From Streptomyces sp. H27-H1 (GTDB lineage Bacteria; Actinomycetota; Actinomycetes; Streptomycetales; Streptomycetaceae): a stretch of DNA of 57,516 bases. Each line of letters starts with the position of its first letter. The first letter of the stretch is position 1. The stretch lies in assembly GCF_026627445.1 (NCBI RefSeq), contig NZ_JAPNLJ010000044.1:1-57516 (forward strand), given 5' to 3'. The notes below the pieces were generated by a model. It saw nothing but the letters and a program-made list of their open reading frames with translations. It was not told the DNA's origin and searched no databases. The translations under genes were made by a program, and so were the position numbers. Shown here in pieces: positions 43,647 to 51,504 of the stretch.

Positions 43647-43942
43647 CAAGGCCCCCCACCAACCTCACCCGCCGCTTCCGCCGTCTCCTCCACGGCGCGG
43701 AACTCCGGACGATCCGCTTCCACGACCTCCGGCACTCGACCGCCACCCTGCTCCTTGAGCAAGATGTCGATCTCGTCGTCATCAAGGAACTCCTCGGCCA
43801 CGCCCACATCGGCGTCACCGCTGGCGTCTACGCTCACCTACGCCTCCGACTCCAGCGCCAGGCCATCGACAGCCTCGGCACTGCCCTCGCTCCAACCGAC
43901 GCCCCTGACGACCCACCCGCCGCAGCCGTCGTCGTCCGCTGA
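43647..43942 (+). pseudogene. tyrosine recombinase (integrase) C-terminal remnant
   Basis: The frame reads TIRFHDLRHSTATLLLEQDV and VIKELLGHAHIGVTAGVYAH. This is the HxLRH box, the LGH box and the catalytic Tyr context of phage/ICE-type site-specific integrases. The upstream catalytic domain (first Arg, Lys loop) and N-terminal DNA-binding domains are absent; a leftward small gene lies there instead. About 100 residues remain of the normal 350-450, so it is inactive by itself. It marks a past integration or recombination event at the junction between the plasmid-type module and the RHS locus. Confidence 0.8.
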
Positions 43943-43969
43943 CGCCGTCAGCGTTGCCGTCAAACACCC

Positions 43970-44006
43970 AGGAGCCCCGCCGGAATATTTTTCCGACGGG
44001 GCTCCT
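43970..44006. terminator. hairpin after integrase remnant and immunity gene
   Basis: AGGAGCCCCGCCGGAA, loop TATTT, TTCCGACGGGGCTCCT: 15 of 16 pairs with one mismatch. It sits between two convergent coding pieces (43942 and 44037), so it probably terminates transcription from both sides. The A/T-rich loop gives a short T-run on each strand. Confidence 0.65.
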
Positions 44007-44036
44007 CAATGCCCTCGACGCTCACACCGGGGCACT

Positions 44037-44390
44037 TTACGGGCCTGTTGTTCCCTGCTCTGATGCCTCATCGCCGACTATCGAGAGAAGGGCACTCTCA
44101 ATCGCATTACGAAGGTGCGTCCGCGCATCTCCCATGTCGGCCTTTTCGAGCAGGATCGCGAGGAACCCTGAATCCGGGTAGCCACTCTCCTGTTCATCGT
44201 TCATCGCCCATATCTGCGACCAAATAGCGATCATCATCTCGTTGCAGGCTTGGGCTTGCTGCAATCCGCCCGGCAGTTCCTCGGCGAAGATACCGCGTGC
44301 CGAGATCCCCAGCCGATGCCCCAGGGTCAGCAGGAATCTCTCCTTGGAGTCCGACTCTAGGACTGCAAGAACTCTATCTCGAATGCTCAT
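44037..44390 (-). CDS. presumptive immunity protein of the RHS toxin
   Basis: 117-aa acidic, helical protein starting MSIRDRVLAVLESDSKERFL. Its ATG 44390 overlaps the RHS stop (ATGA), the standard place for an immunity gene in polymorphic toxin loci. Sequence blocks FLLTLGHRLGISARGIFAEE, ACNEMMIAIWSQIWAMNDE and GFLAILLEKADMGDARTHLR form regular helices. No signal peptide or membrane span, so it would act in the cytoplasm against the toxin tip. Base composition is visibly less GC-rich than the surrounding genes, as in the toxin tip. No family match is recognised; the role is inferred from position. Confidence 0.72.
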   Translation of the reverse strand: MSIRDRVLAVLESDSKERFLLTLGHRLGISARGIFAEELPGGLQQAQACNEMMIAIWSQIWAMNDEQESGYPDSGFLAILLEKADMGDARTHLRNAIESALLSIVGDEASEQGTTGP

Positions 44391-47300
44391 TGGTCCATGT
44401 CCCAGAAATCATCGTCAGTCATTCTGCGCCCGCCGTAGGACTCGCGGGGCAGGGAGTCGACGTCATATCCGCGCGACCGCAGAACCGCGACCCTCGTATT
44501 TCCGTTCATGATGGTTCCGTCCGGCTTCGCTATCAGCGGCTCGTGGGCCCCCGGCCTCAACGAAAAGGCGATGTCCTCGGTGTCCTGCTTATGCCAGAAG
44601 TCCAGCGAACTCTTATCGAGCGAGCTGTCAGGGTGTAGCGACTTCAGCGGAGGAGTGCACGGTGTCGAATTGTGAACGAGGATCGGGGAGGTGCCCGCCA
44701 GCACATAGTACGTGTGAAGGTCGTCGATGGTGAGGTTGTAGGTGCGGGCGTTCTTGGTGTGGGGCTTGTTGGCTGTGACGATGGCGGTTGTGTTCTGGTC
44801 GGTGAGGAGGGTGGCGCCGGTTGTGAGTTCTCCTGCTTTTACCCAGGCGTTGGCTGAGGGTGACCAGAATGGGTGTTCGTGTGTGGCGGTGAGTTCTTCG
44901 ATTCCGTTGTCGGTGGCGATGGATAGGGTGTTGAATTTTTTGTCGGTTTTGGTGGTGATCAGGTGGGTGACCGTGCGGTCGCCTGTTTCTCCTGTTTCGG
45001 GGTCGGTTGCCTGGACTCTGTCACCGAGTTTTATTTCTTCGATGTTTTTGGTGGTGCCGTCGGCCATGAGGACTTTGGTTCCAGGGAGGAAGCAGTTGCA
45101 TCCAGGGACTTTTCCTGTCGATCCTCCTCTTCCTGGGCCGAATGGGCTTGTTCCCGGGACTCTGCCTCCGCCTTCGAATACGCCGTATTCCGCTGCGCGC
45201 TCGACGTCCGACCAGAAAACGTACTCTCTTAGTTCATTCGAGCAGTAAACTGCGTTGGGGCCGATGCACAGGTTTGCGGCTATCGCTACAACATCTTGGG
45301 GCGTATTGTAGTCAGGGTCGGCCTGGTAGGTGCTGAGGGAATTACGGAAGGCGTCGTTCCAGGTTGCGAATTCTTCTTCGTCCATAGTCGATTTGGCGAC
45401 GGCGATGATGTCTGATTCGGTTGAGCTGACTGTGTTTGTGGCCAGCGCCGGCTTCTGCCCGCAGTCGGGGTCGCTTCCGCAGTTGTCTTGTTCTCCTGTG
45501 TTACGTTCGCCGTCCTCGTTGTCGCTGCCGTCTTTGTTGTAGTCGTCTTCGTAGCAGGAGTTTCCGGATGCGCCGCACATTTCGCGCATTCCGGTGGGGT
45601 CGTATGAGGTGATGGGGCTGTTGTTGGCGTAGTTGTAGCCGTTGAGGGATTGGGGTAGGTCGAGGCTGAGTAGTGGGTCGACGCTGATGAATTGGCCGGT
45701 GGTGGGATCGTATTCGCGTGCGCCGATGTGGGTGAAGCCGGTGGTGGTGTCGGTGTCTCCTCCGATGAATCCCTTCTGGCCGGGCCAGAAGGCGGGGGTT
45801 GTGCCGCGCTGGTTGCCGTAGGGGAGGGATTTGCGGCGGTTGTAGGCGAGGGTGGCTGCGCTGATGGAGAGGGTGTTGGTGCCGTGGTGGTCGGCGATGA
45901 GGAAGCGGACGCGGCCGTCGCTGCTGGAGCGGATCGCCGTACCGCCGGGGAAGGTGTAGTAGCGGTTGCCGGTGACGGTGTTGGTGGCCTTGGTCAGGAT
46001 GAGTTCTTGGCCGCCGGGCAGGTAGAGCGTGGTGGTGGCCGGTTCGCGCTTGAGGATGCGGGTGCCGGTGGTGTCGTAGAGGAATGTGGTGGCGGCGCCG
46101 GAGATGGTGGAGGTGGCGAGTTTGCCTTCCTCGTTCCAGGTCATGGTCTGGGTGCCGCCGACGGCCGGGTTCTTGATGGTCATGTTGCCGGTGGCGTCAT
46201 ACGCGTAGGCGTCGATGCCGGCGGTGCCGCCGGTGGCGGTGACCTTCTGCAGTTCGTGGCCGGGGGTGGTGCCGGTGGGGTAGGTGTGGGTGCGCAGGGT
46301 GTCCGCGGTGACCGGGCCGGCTTTGTGCTGTTTCTCGGTGGCGCGTTGGCCGGTGTCGGTGAACGTCCAGGACGTCCAGTACGGGTCGACGCTGCCCAGG
46401 TTGGGGGTGCCGGCGCCGCCTACGGGTTTGGTGGCGCAGTTGTCGCCGGTGGTCCAGGCTTCGGTCATCCGGCGGGCCCAGTCGTAGGTGAAGCACTGGT
46501 TGTCGGTGACGGTGGCGTCGTCCTGCTGGTCGGCGATCCGGGTGATGTTGCCGGCCGGGTCGTAGGTGTAGGTGGTATCGGACAGGAGTGTCGGGCCCGG
46601 GCCGGTGAAGTCACGCTGGGTGTAGGAGTTGACTGCCCGTCGGGTCAGCGAGTCGTAGGTGACCGTGTTGCTGACCAGGCTGCTCAGGTTGCCCATGGTG
46701 GCTTTGGCGAGCTCGCCGAAGACGGTGTACTTGGCGCCTTGCATGTAGGTCTGCGCGAGGTCGCCGCTGACGAACCCGAGCATGTCCTGGTCGCCGTAGT
46801 CGTTGGTGACCGTCTCAGCGGGCAGGGCGGTGGTGGCTTTGCTGTTGCTGGTGCTGTAGGTGGTGGTTGCGGGCAGTCCGCTGACGGGGGTTGTGGTGCC
46901 GGTGAGGGTGTAGGTGCCGGCGAGTTCTTCCTCGCCCGTGACGCTGGGGACGGTGACCTTAGTGCCGGTCGGCTGGCCGCCGCTGTTGTAGCCGATGACC
47001 GTGCTGACGTAGGCGGCGGCGCCGTCGTAGCGGAAGGAGGAGGCGGGCAGGCCCTTGCCGCCGGTGGCGGTGTCGTAGGTCCAGGCGGCGAGCCTGGCAC
47101 CGGTGGCGGTGTCCTTGCGCAGGCTGGTCGGGCGGCCGAGCTCGTCGTAGGTCGTGGCGAGCGTGACACCCCGCGCATCGGTAGTGCTCTCGGGCCGGCC
47201 GTCGGCGCCGTAGACGGTGGTGGACTTGCCCTTGTCCGGGTCGGTGCTCGCGGTCTGGCGTCCGGCCAGGTCGTAGTTGTAGGTCCAGGTGTTGCGCCCG

Positions 47301-50300
47301 GAATTATCGGCGATCTTCGCCAGCTTGCCGGCACGGTCGAAGGCGTAGGTGTGCTTCTCGTACAGGGTGGCCGCGTCGGCGATGCCGGGGGTGCGGTCCT
47401 TGTAGTCGCGCCGCTCGATGACCCGGCCGCGGGCGTCGCTCACGGCCAGGCTGGCGGTCCCGCCCAGGGGCGGAACAACGGCCTGCCAGTTCGGCCCGTA
47501 GCTGCTGGTGGTCCGCCACTTCTCGACGTTCTTGTGCAGCAGGACCGAGTCGGTCACCCGGCCTCGCCCGTCGTAGAGGGTTTCGGTGGCGCTGGGGATC
47601 GCATTGAGGACAGGCTCGTACAGTCCCGTGCTGACCGGCAGCTCGTTCCAGTAGGGGGCGTGCGTCCGCGTCGTGCGCCCGAAGGTGTCGTAGAACGTTT
47701 CGGTGACGATGCGTCCCTTGCTTCCGCCTACGGGGTCCATGCCGATGGCATCGCTCTGGGTCTGGATCACGCGCAGCAGGGAGTCGTAGAGCGTGGCCGA
47801 GGTGCCCCAGGCGCCGTCCTCGTACAGCTTCTTCGTCGCGACGACCGACGGAGCGGTCGTGGACACCCTGTACTGGTAGATGGTGTTGGGCTGCTCGCTG
47901 GTGGCACGTCCCGCGGCCCAGCCTTTGGTGAGGCGGCCGAGCGAGTCGTACTGCGAGGTGGTGGTGCGGTTGTTGGCGTCGGTGGCCGTCAGGGTCAGGC
48001 CGCGCAGTCCGTCGAAGGTGCTGTTGGCGGTGTGGCCCTTGGGGTCGGTGACGGTGATTTTGGTCGGCTGGGCGTTGGCTGCTGGGCTGTAGACCATGGT
48101 GGTGGTCTCACCGTCCTGGCCCTTGGACGTCAGCGCGCGCCCATACTGGTCATGCGTGGCCTGGCCGGTGGTCTCCCAGACAAGAAAGTTGTTCGCGTCC
48201 AGCTTGGAGGCCTTCTCGGCCTTGGTGGGCAGAGCCCTACCGGCCTTGGGCGCGGTACCGGGAGCCTGGCCGTCGTATGAGGTCCGGGCCGCGCCGGTAG
48301 CCGTCGGGGCCGAGACGGTGCCTGTGCACGGTTTGGCGGTCGTGGCAGTGACCTGACTGGGATAGGCGATCAGCCAGTTGTCCGTGTCAGGGGCCACGTA
48401 TGCGGTCACCGAGCAGGTCGCCTCGGTGCTGTTGGCTCCGTCGTTGCCTTCGGTGACGAGTAGGCCGTAGGTCTCCTCGTATTTGCGCGTGGTGGTGGAG
48501 GCCTGCCAGGTGCCGTCGGTGAGCAGTTTGCTGGCGACGGTGGTGGTGGTTCCGGGGAACCGGGCGACCTTTGCGGTCAGGGTCGGGCCGTCTGCGGTCT
48601 TGTCGGGGTCGGTGATGCCCACGACGGCCTGGTAGGCGTTTGCGGGCGACGTCCATGGGGTGTGGGTGGTCTTCTCGACGACGGCGCCGGCCTCACCGTC
48701 GAAGGTGCGGGTTTCGGAGACCTTCCCGGCGAAGTCACGGCGGTCGGTGACACCGTTGATGGTGTCGCCCATGCCGAGGTAGTAGTCGCTCTCGGTCCGG
48801 AGCCGGTTGGTGGCGCCTACCAGGGTGCGGACGGTGCGGTAGCCGCGGAAGTCGTTCCAGGTGCGGTGCTTGTCGAGAGTGAACTCGCCCTCGTCGCGTG
48901 CCCAGCTCGCACCACCGAAGTAGAGGTACTTGGTGGTTTTGATCGAATGGTCGCCGGTGGTGTCCCTCTCCGCGACCGTCTGGACGAGGTACTTGTGGAA
49001 GTAGTCCTTGACGGGATCCACTGCGCCTTCACCGGTCCACCAGGACGGGTAGCAGCGTTTGATGTTGGTGGCGTCCGCGGTGGGAAGGGTGGTGGGGGTG
49101 CACTCCTGGCCGGTGTAGGTGACCAGTGTCTCGCCGCCGGTCTCGTTGATGACCTCGGCGATACGGAACTTGTTGATCGCCGGGCGGCCCTCGTCCCAGT
49201 TCACCCGGTTGGCCATGGCATCACTGAGGGTGAACCTGGTGGTGAGCGGCTCGCTGTCGCCGAGGGCGCCGGCCTTGCCGGTGTGGGTGAGCGAGTTGAG
49301 CCACAGGCCCGGCTTGCTGGTGTCGCCGGTGAGCGGGTAGGACTGGTTGAGCGTCCAGGTGTCCACGGGTACGTGGACACCCCCGGACAGGGCGACGGTG
49401 TCGATGGAGATCAGCCGCTTGGTCGACCAGAACGACGGCGCCCCCTGCAGGCAGCGGGTGTCGACCTTGCAGTCCAGGTAGACCGGGACGTCGGGCCACT
49501 CCTTGGCGTGGTCCTCATCCAGGGTGCAGGTGGCCACGTTGCAGCGGTTGGTGATGGTGAAGTTGACCTGGGCCGGAGCCAGAGCCGGGGTGTAGACCTG
49601 GCCGGCGCGCAGACCGTAGGAGATCTTCTTCAGGGTGCTGTCACGGGTGTAGATGACGGGGGCGTCGATCTTCCCGTTCTTCGCGTAGTAGGCGCCGTAC
49701 TTCGTGTAGTACAGGGCCATGGCGTTGTTGTGGGGGTCGACGACGTAGTCGAGGTTCCACCGCCAGCCTTGGTTGACGGCCGAGGACGCGAAGTCCGTCT
49801 GGTGGCCGATTTCTCCGGTGTGGTTGCCGTAGACGGGGACCCAGTTGACGGAGTTGGTGACCTCATCGTCGGTGGTCCAGCCGGGCAGCTGGTTCTTGCC
49901 GAACCAGTACTGCGTGCCATCGGTGGTGGTGACCCGCCAGTACTCGGAGTCACTGTCCCCCGACCCGTTGCCGGGAGAATCGTAGATCCGCTCGACGCGG
50001 GAGCCGTCGTCGCTCGACAGCTTCCACACCTTCCTGCCGGCGTCCCAAAGCAGCTCGGAGCTGGAGCCGTTCAGCGACAGCGTCGCGTTCTCCGACTTCC
50101 AGCACAGATCACCGCTCTTGGTGGTGCTGTTGTTGCCGCCCTTTTTGTCGTTCTCACAGGGGGCGTACTTGCGTTCGATGAAACCGGGGCTGTACTCCCA
50201 GCCCTCACCGACCCACGAGGTCTGGTTGTTGCTGGTGCCGGTGCGCCCGTCCACGGAGGAGGAGCTGTAGGACAGGCCCACCTTCGGAGCCAGCCCGCCG

Positions 50301-51253
50301 GGCACCGGAGGCACCGAGAGGGGGGTGTTCCAGTTGAAGGAGCCGGAGTTTCCGCCCGCCGACCAGGAACCGGACGTCGCGAGGGAGGTGGCCTTGAACG
50401 AGCCCTCCGAGCTGTCGGGGCTGGGATCCGCGAGCAGGACCGCGGTTCCTCCCGCGGGCGCGGCAAGCGCGCCAGGAGACTTCAGCAGGGAAGTCGGGGC
50501 CGCGGTGGCGGGCAGGTTCACGGAGGCGCTCAGCGTGGAGGCCTTGGTGTCGTTGCGGGTGGGCAGCGGGGTGCGCTGCAGGCACTCCGGCTTCGAGGGT
50601 GTCGTCAGCGCGCAGGCAGGCACCTGACTGAGCCGCAGCGAGGAGCCCCAGGTCGCACCGTAGGCGTCCTTGAACTTCGAGTAGTCGACCTCGACCTGCG
50701 CATTGGCGGCCGCGGCCGAGCCATCGGAACGCTGCACGGACAGCAGCAGCCCCGTGATGCCGGCCTTCTGCGTTTCCTTGTGGTCGGCGACGGTGACCCT
50801 GACCCGCGACGGGCCGGCCGGGACACTCTTGCCGAAAGCGGCGGACGCGGCACCTGCGGCCTGTGCAGCCGGGATACTCGGCTGTGCGACCCGCACGGGC
50901 AGGGAGCCTGCCTGAGTCGGCGCGGCCGACTTGGTATTCGCCTTCGTTGAGGCGCCGGGCAGGGTGATCTCGGCGGAGCCGGCGACGGGCCAGCTGACGG
51001 GCGAGGGCTTCCAGTCCGGGACCTTCGCTACCGCCTTCTTCGCGCCCGGCTTGCGTTCTTTACCCGGCACGGAAGGCGTCTTCTGCACGTCCCGGGGCTT
51101 GACGGCGGTGGGACCGCCCCACGCCGGACCGGCAAGCAGCGAAACAGTCAGAGCCGCCGACGTCGCCCCCACAATTCCGATCCGGAGTGAACGTTTTCTC
51201 TGAAAACGATCACCCCCGAATAATTCGGACATCGAGGCCATTATTTTTGGCAT
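44387..51253 (-). CDS. RHS-repeat polymorphic toxin with HINT domain and ParB-like tip
   Basis: 2,288 aa from ATG 51253 (MPKIMASMSELFGG), after a G-rich ribosome site. Signal-type N-terminus (IVGATSAALTVSLLAGPAWGG). A long beta-rich shell contains many YD repeats (YDSLGRLTKG, YDTFGRTTRT, YDLAGRQTAS). The RHS core ends with REYDPTTGQFISVDPLLSLD...YANNSPITSYDPTG (about residue 1885). A linker of acidic, Cys-containing sequence leads to a HINT autoprocessing domain (CFLPGTKVLMADGTTKNIEEI ... TATHEHPFW ... VHNS, about residues 2050-2195). The last ~92 residues (SLHPDSSLDKSSLDFWHKQD ... TIMNGNTRVAVL ... DDDFWDMDQ) are the toxin tip; DGTIMNGNTRVAVL is reminiscent of the ParB/sulfiredoxin-like nuclease motif. 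Likely exported to neighbours and cut after HINT. Confidence 0.88.
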   Translation of the reverse strand: MPKIMASMSELFGGDRFQRKRSLRIGIVGATSAALTVSLLAGPAWGGPTAVKPRDVQKTPSVPGKERKPGAKKAVAKVPDWKPSPVSWPVAGSAEITLPGASTKANTKSAAPTQAGSLPVRVAQPSIPAAQAAGAASAAFGKSVPAGPSRVRVTVADHKETQKAGITGLLLSVQRSDGSAAAANAQVEVDYSKFKDAYGATWGSSLRLSQVPACALTTPSKPECLQRTPLPTRNDTKASTLSASVNLPATAAPTSLLKSPGALAAPAGGTAVLLADPSPDSSEGSFKATSLATSGSWSAGGNSGSFNWNTPLSVPPVPGGLAPKVGLSYSSSSVDGRTGTSNNQTSWVGEGWEYSPGFIERKYAPCENDKKGGNNSTTKSGDLCWKSENATLSLNGSSSELLWDAGRKVWKLSSDDGSRVERIYDSPGNGSGDSDSEYWRVTTTDGTQYWFGKNQLPGWTTDDEVTNSVNWVPVYGNHTGEIGHQTDFASSAVNQGWRWNLDYVVDPHNNAMALYYTKYGAYYAKNGKIDAPVIYTRDSTLKKISYGLRAGQVYTPALAPAQVNFTITNRCNVATCTLDEDHAKEWPDVPVYLDCKVDTRCLQGAPSFWSTKRLISIDTVALSGGVHVPVDTWTLNQSYPLTGDTSKPGLWLNSLTHTGKAGALGDSEPLTTRFTLSDAMANRVNWDEGRPAINKFRIAEVINETGGETLVTYTGQECTPTTLPTADATNIKRCYPSWWTGEGAVDPVKDYFHKYLVQTVAERDTTGDHSIKTTKYLYFGGASWARDEGEFTLDKHRTWNDFRGYRTVRTLVGATNRLRTESDYYLGMGDTINGVTDRRDFAGKVSETRTFDGEAGAVVEKTTHTPWTSPANAYQAVVGITDPDKTADGPTLTAKVARFPGTTTTVASKLLTDGTWQASTTTRKYEETYGLLVTEGNDGANSTEATCSVTAYVAPDTDNWLIAYPSQVTATTAKPCTGTVSAPTATGAARTSYDGQAPGTAPKAGRALPTKAEKASKLDANNFLVWETTGQATHDQYGRALTSKGQDGETTTMVYSPAANAQPTKITVTDPKGHTANSTFDGLRGLTLTATDANNRTTTSQYDSLGRLTKGWAAGRATSEQPNTIYQYRVSTTAPSVVATKKLYEDGAWGTSATLYDSLLRVIQTQSDAIGMDPVGGSKGRIVTETFYDTFGRTTRTHAPYWNELPVSTGLYEPVLNAIPSATETLYDGRGRVTDSVLLHKNVEKWRTTSSYGPNWQAVVPPLGGTASLAVSDARGRVIERRDYKDRTPGIADAATLYEKHTYAFDRAGKLAKIADNSGRNTWTYNYDLAGRQTASTDPDKGKSTTVYGADGRPESTTDARGVTLATTYDELGRPTSLRKDTATGARLAAWTYDTATGGKGLPASSFRYDGAAAYVSTVIGYNSGGQPTGTKVTVPSVTGEEELAGTYTLTGTTTPVSGLPATTTYSTSNSKATTALPAETVTNDYGDQDMLGFVSGDLAQTYMQGAKYTVFGELAKATMGNLSSLVSNTVTYDSLTRRAVNSYTQRDFTGPGPTLLSDTTYTYDPAGNITRIADQQDDATVTDNQCFTYDWARRMTEAWTTGDNCATKPVGGAGTPNLGSVDPYWTSWTFTDTGQRATEKQHKAGPVTADTLRTHTYPTGTTPGHELQKVTATGGTAGIDAYAYDATGNMTIKNPAVGGTQTMTWNEEGKLATSTISGAATTFLYDTTGTRILKREPATTTLYLPGGQELILTKATNTVTGNRYYTFPGGTAIRSSSDGRVRFLIADHHGTNTLSISAATLAYNRRKSLPYGNQRGTTPAFWPGQKGFIGGDTDTTTGFTHIGAREYDPTTGQFISVDPLLSLDLPQSLNGYNYANNSPITSYDPTGMREMCGASGNSCYEDDYNKDGSDNEDGERNTGEQDNCGSDPDCGQKPALATNTVSSTESDIIAVAKSTMDEEEFATWNDAFRNSLSTYQADPDYNTPQDVVAIAANLCIGPNAVYCSNELREYVFWSDVERAAEYGVFEGGGRVPGTSPFGPGRGGSTGKVPGCNCFLPGTKVLMADGTTKNIEEIKLGDRVQATDPETGETGDRTVTHLITTKTDKKFNTLSIATDNGIEELTATHEHPFWSPSANAWVKAGELTTGATLLTDQNTTAIVTANKPHTKNARTYNLTIDDLHTYYVLAGTSPILVHNSTPCTPPLKSLHPDSSLDKSSLDFWHKQDTEDIAFSLRPGAHEPLIAKPDGTIMNGNTRVAVLRSRGYDVDSLPRESYGGRRMTDDDFWDMDQ

Positions 51254-51504
51254 AGCAAACCCCCCACGGGAATTAAGAGACAGATAAAACCGCAGCCAAC
51301 ACGGCTTCCGCCCCTGGCGCAAGACACGTTTTCAGCACGGTTGACCTGCTAAAACGCGCCGATGCGTATCGAAGTGGATCATTCCGGCCGCCTGAATCCG
51401 GCCCAGGTCTGATTCACACTCAGGTCCTGCTATGCCAATGCGAATCACTTCACCTAGTCTGCGGTGATCCATGCCCTGACGTACGCAGAAGGATTTAGCC
51501 CTCT
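51254..51504. promoter_or_regulatory. divergent intergenic region between RHS and VCBS genes
   Basis: About 250 bases shared by two outward-pointing genes for secreted proteins. It is less GC-rich than the flanks in places. It must carry both promoters; I cannot assign -10/-35 boxes with confidence. GAAGGA near 51,488 serves the rightward gene. Confidence 0.4.

Noticed and set aside
43970..44006. Attachment-site repeat for the integrase remnant
   Set aside because: It is an inverted repeat (hairpin), has no second copy in the window and lies where two genes converge, so a terminator is simpler.
45692..48280. Very long open frame on the plus strand opposite the RHS gene (about 860 codons), and 48662-50950 likewise
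   Set aside because: Gly/Val/Ala-rich shadow of the GC-rich RHS gene. No domain, and the minus-strand frame carries the RHS and HINT motifs.
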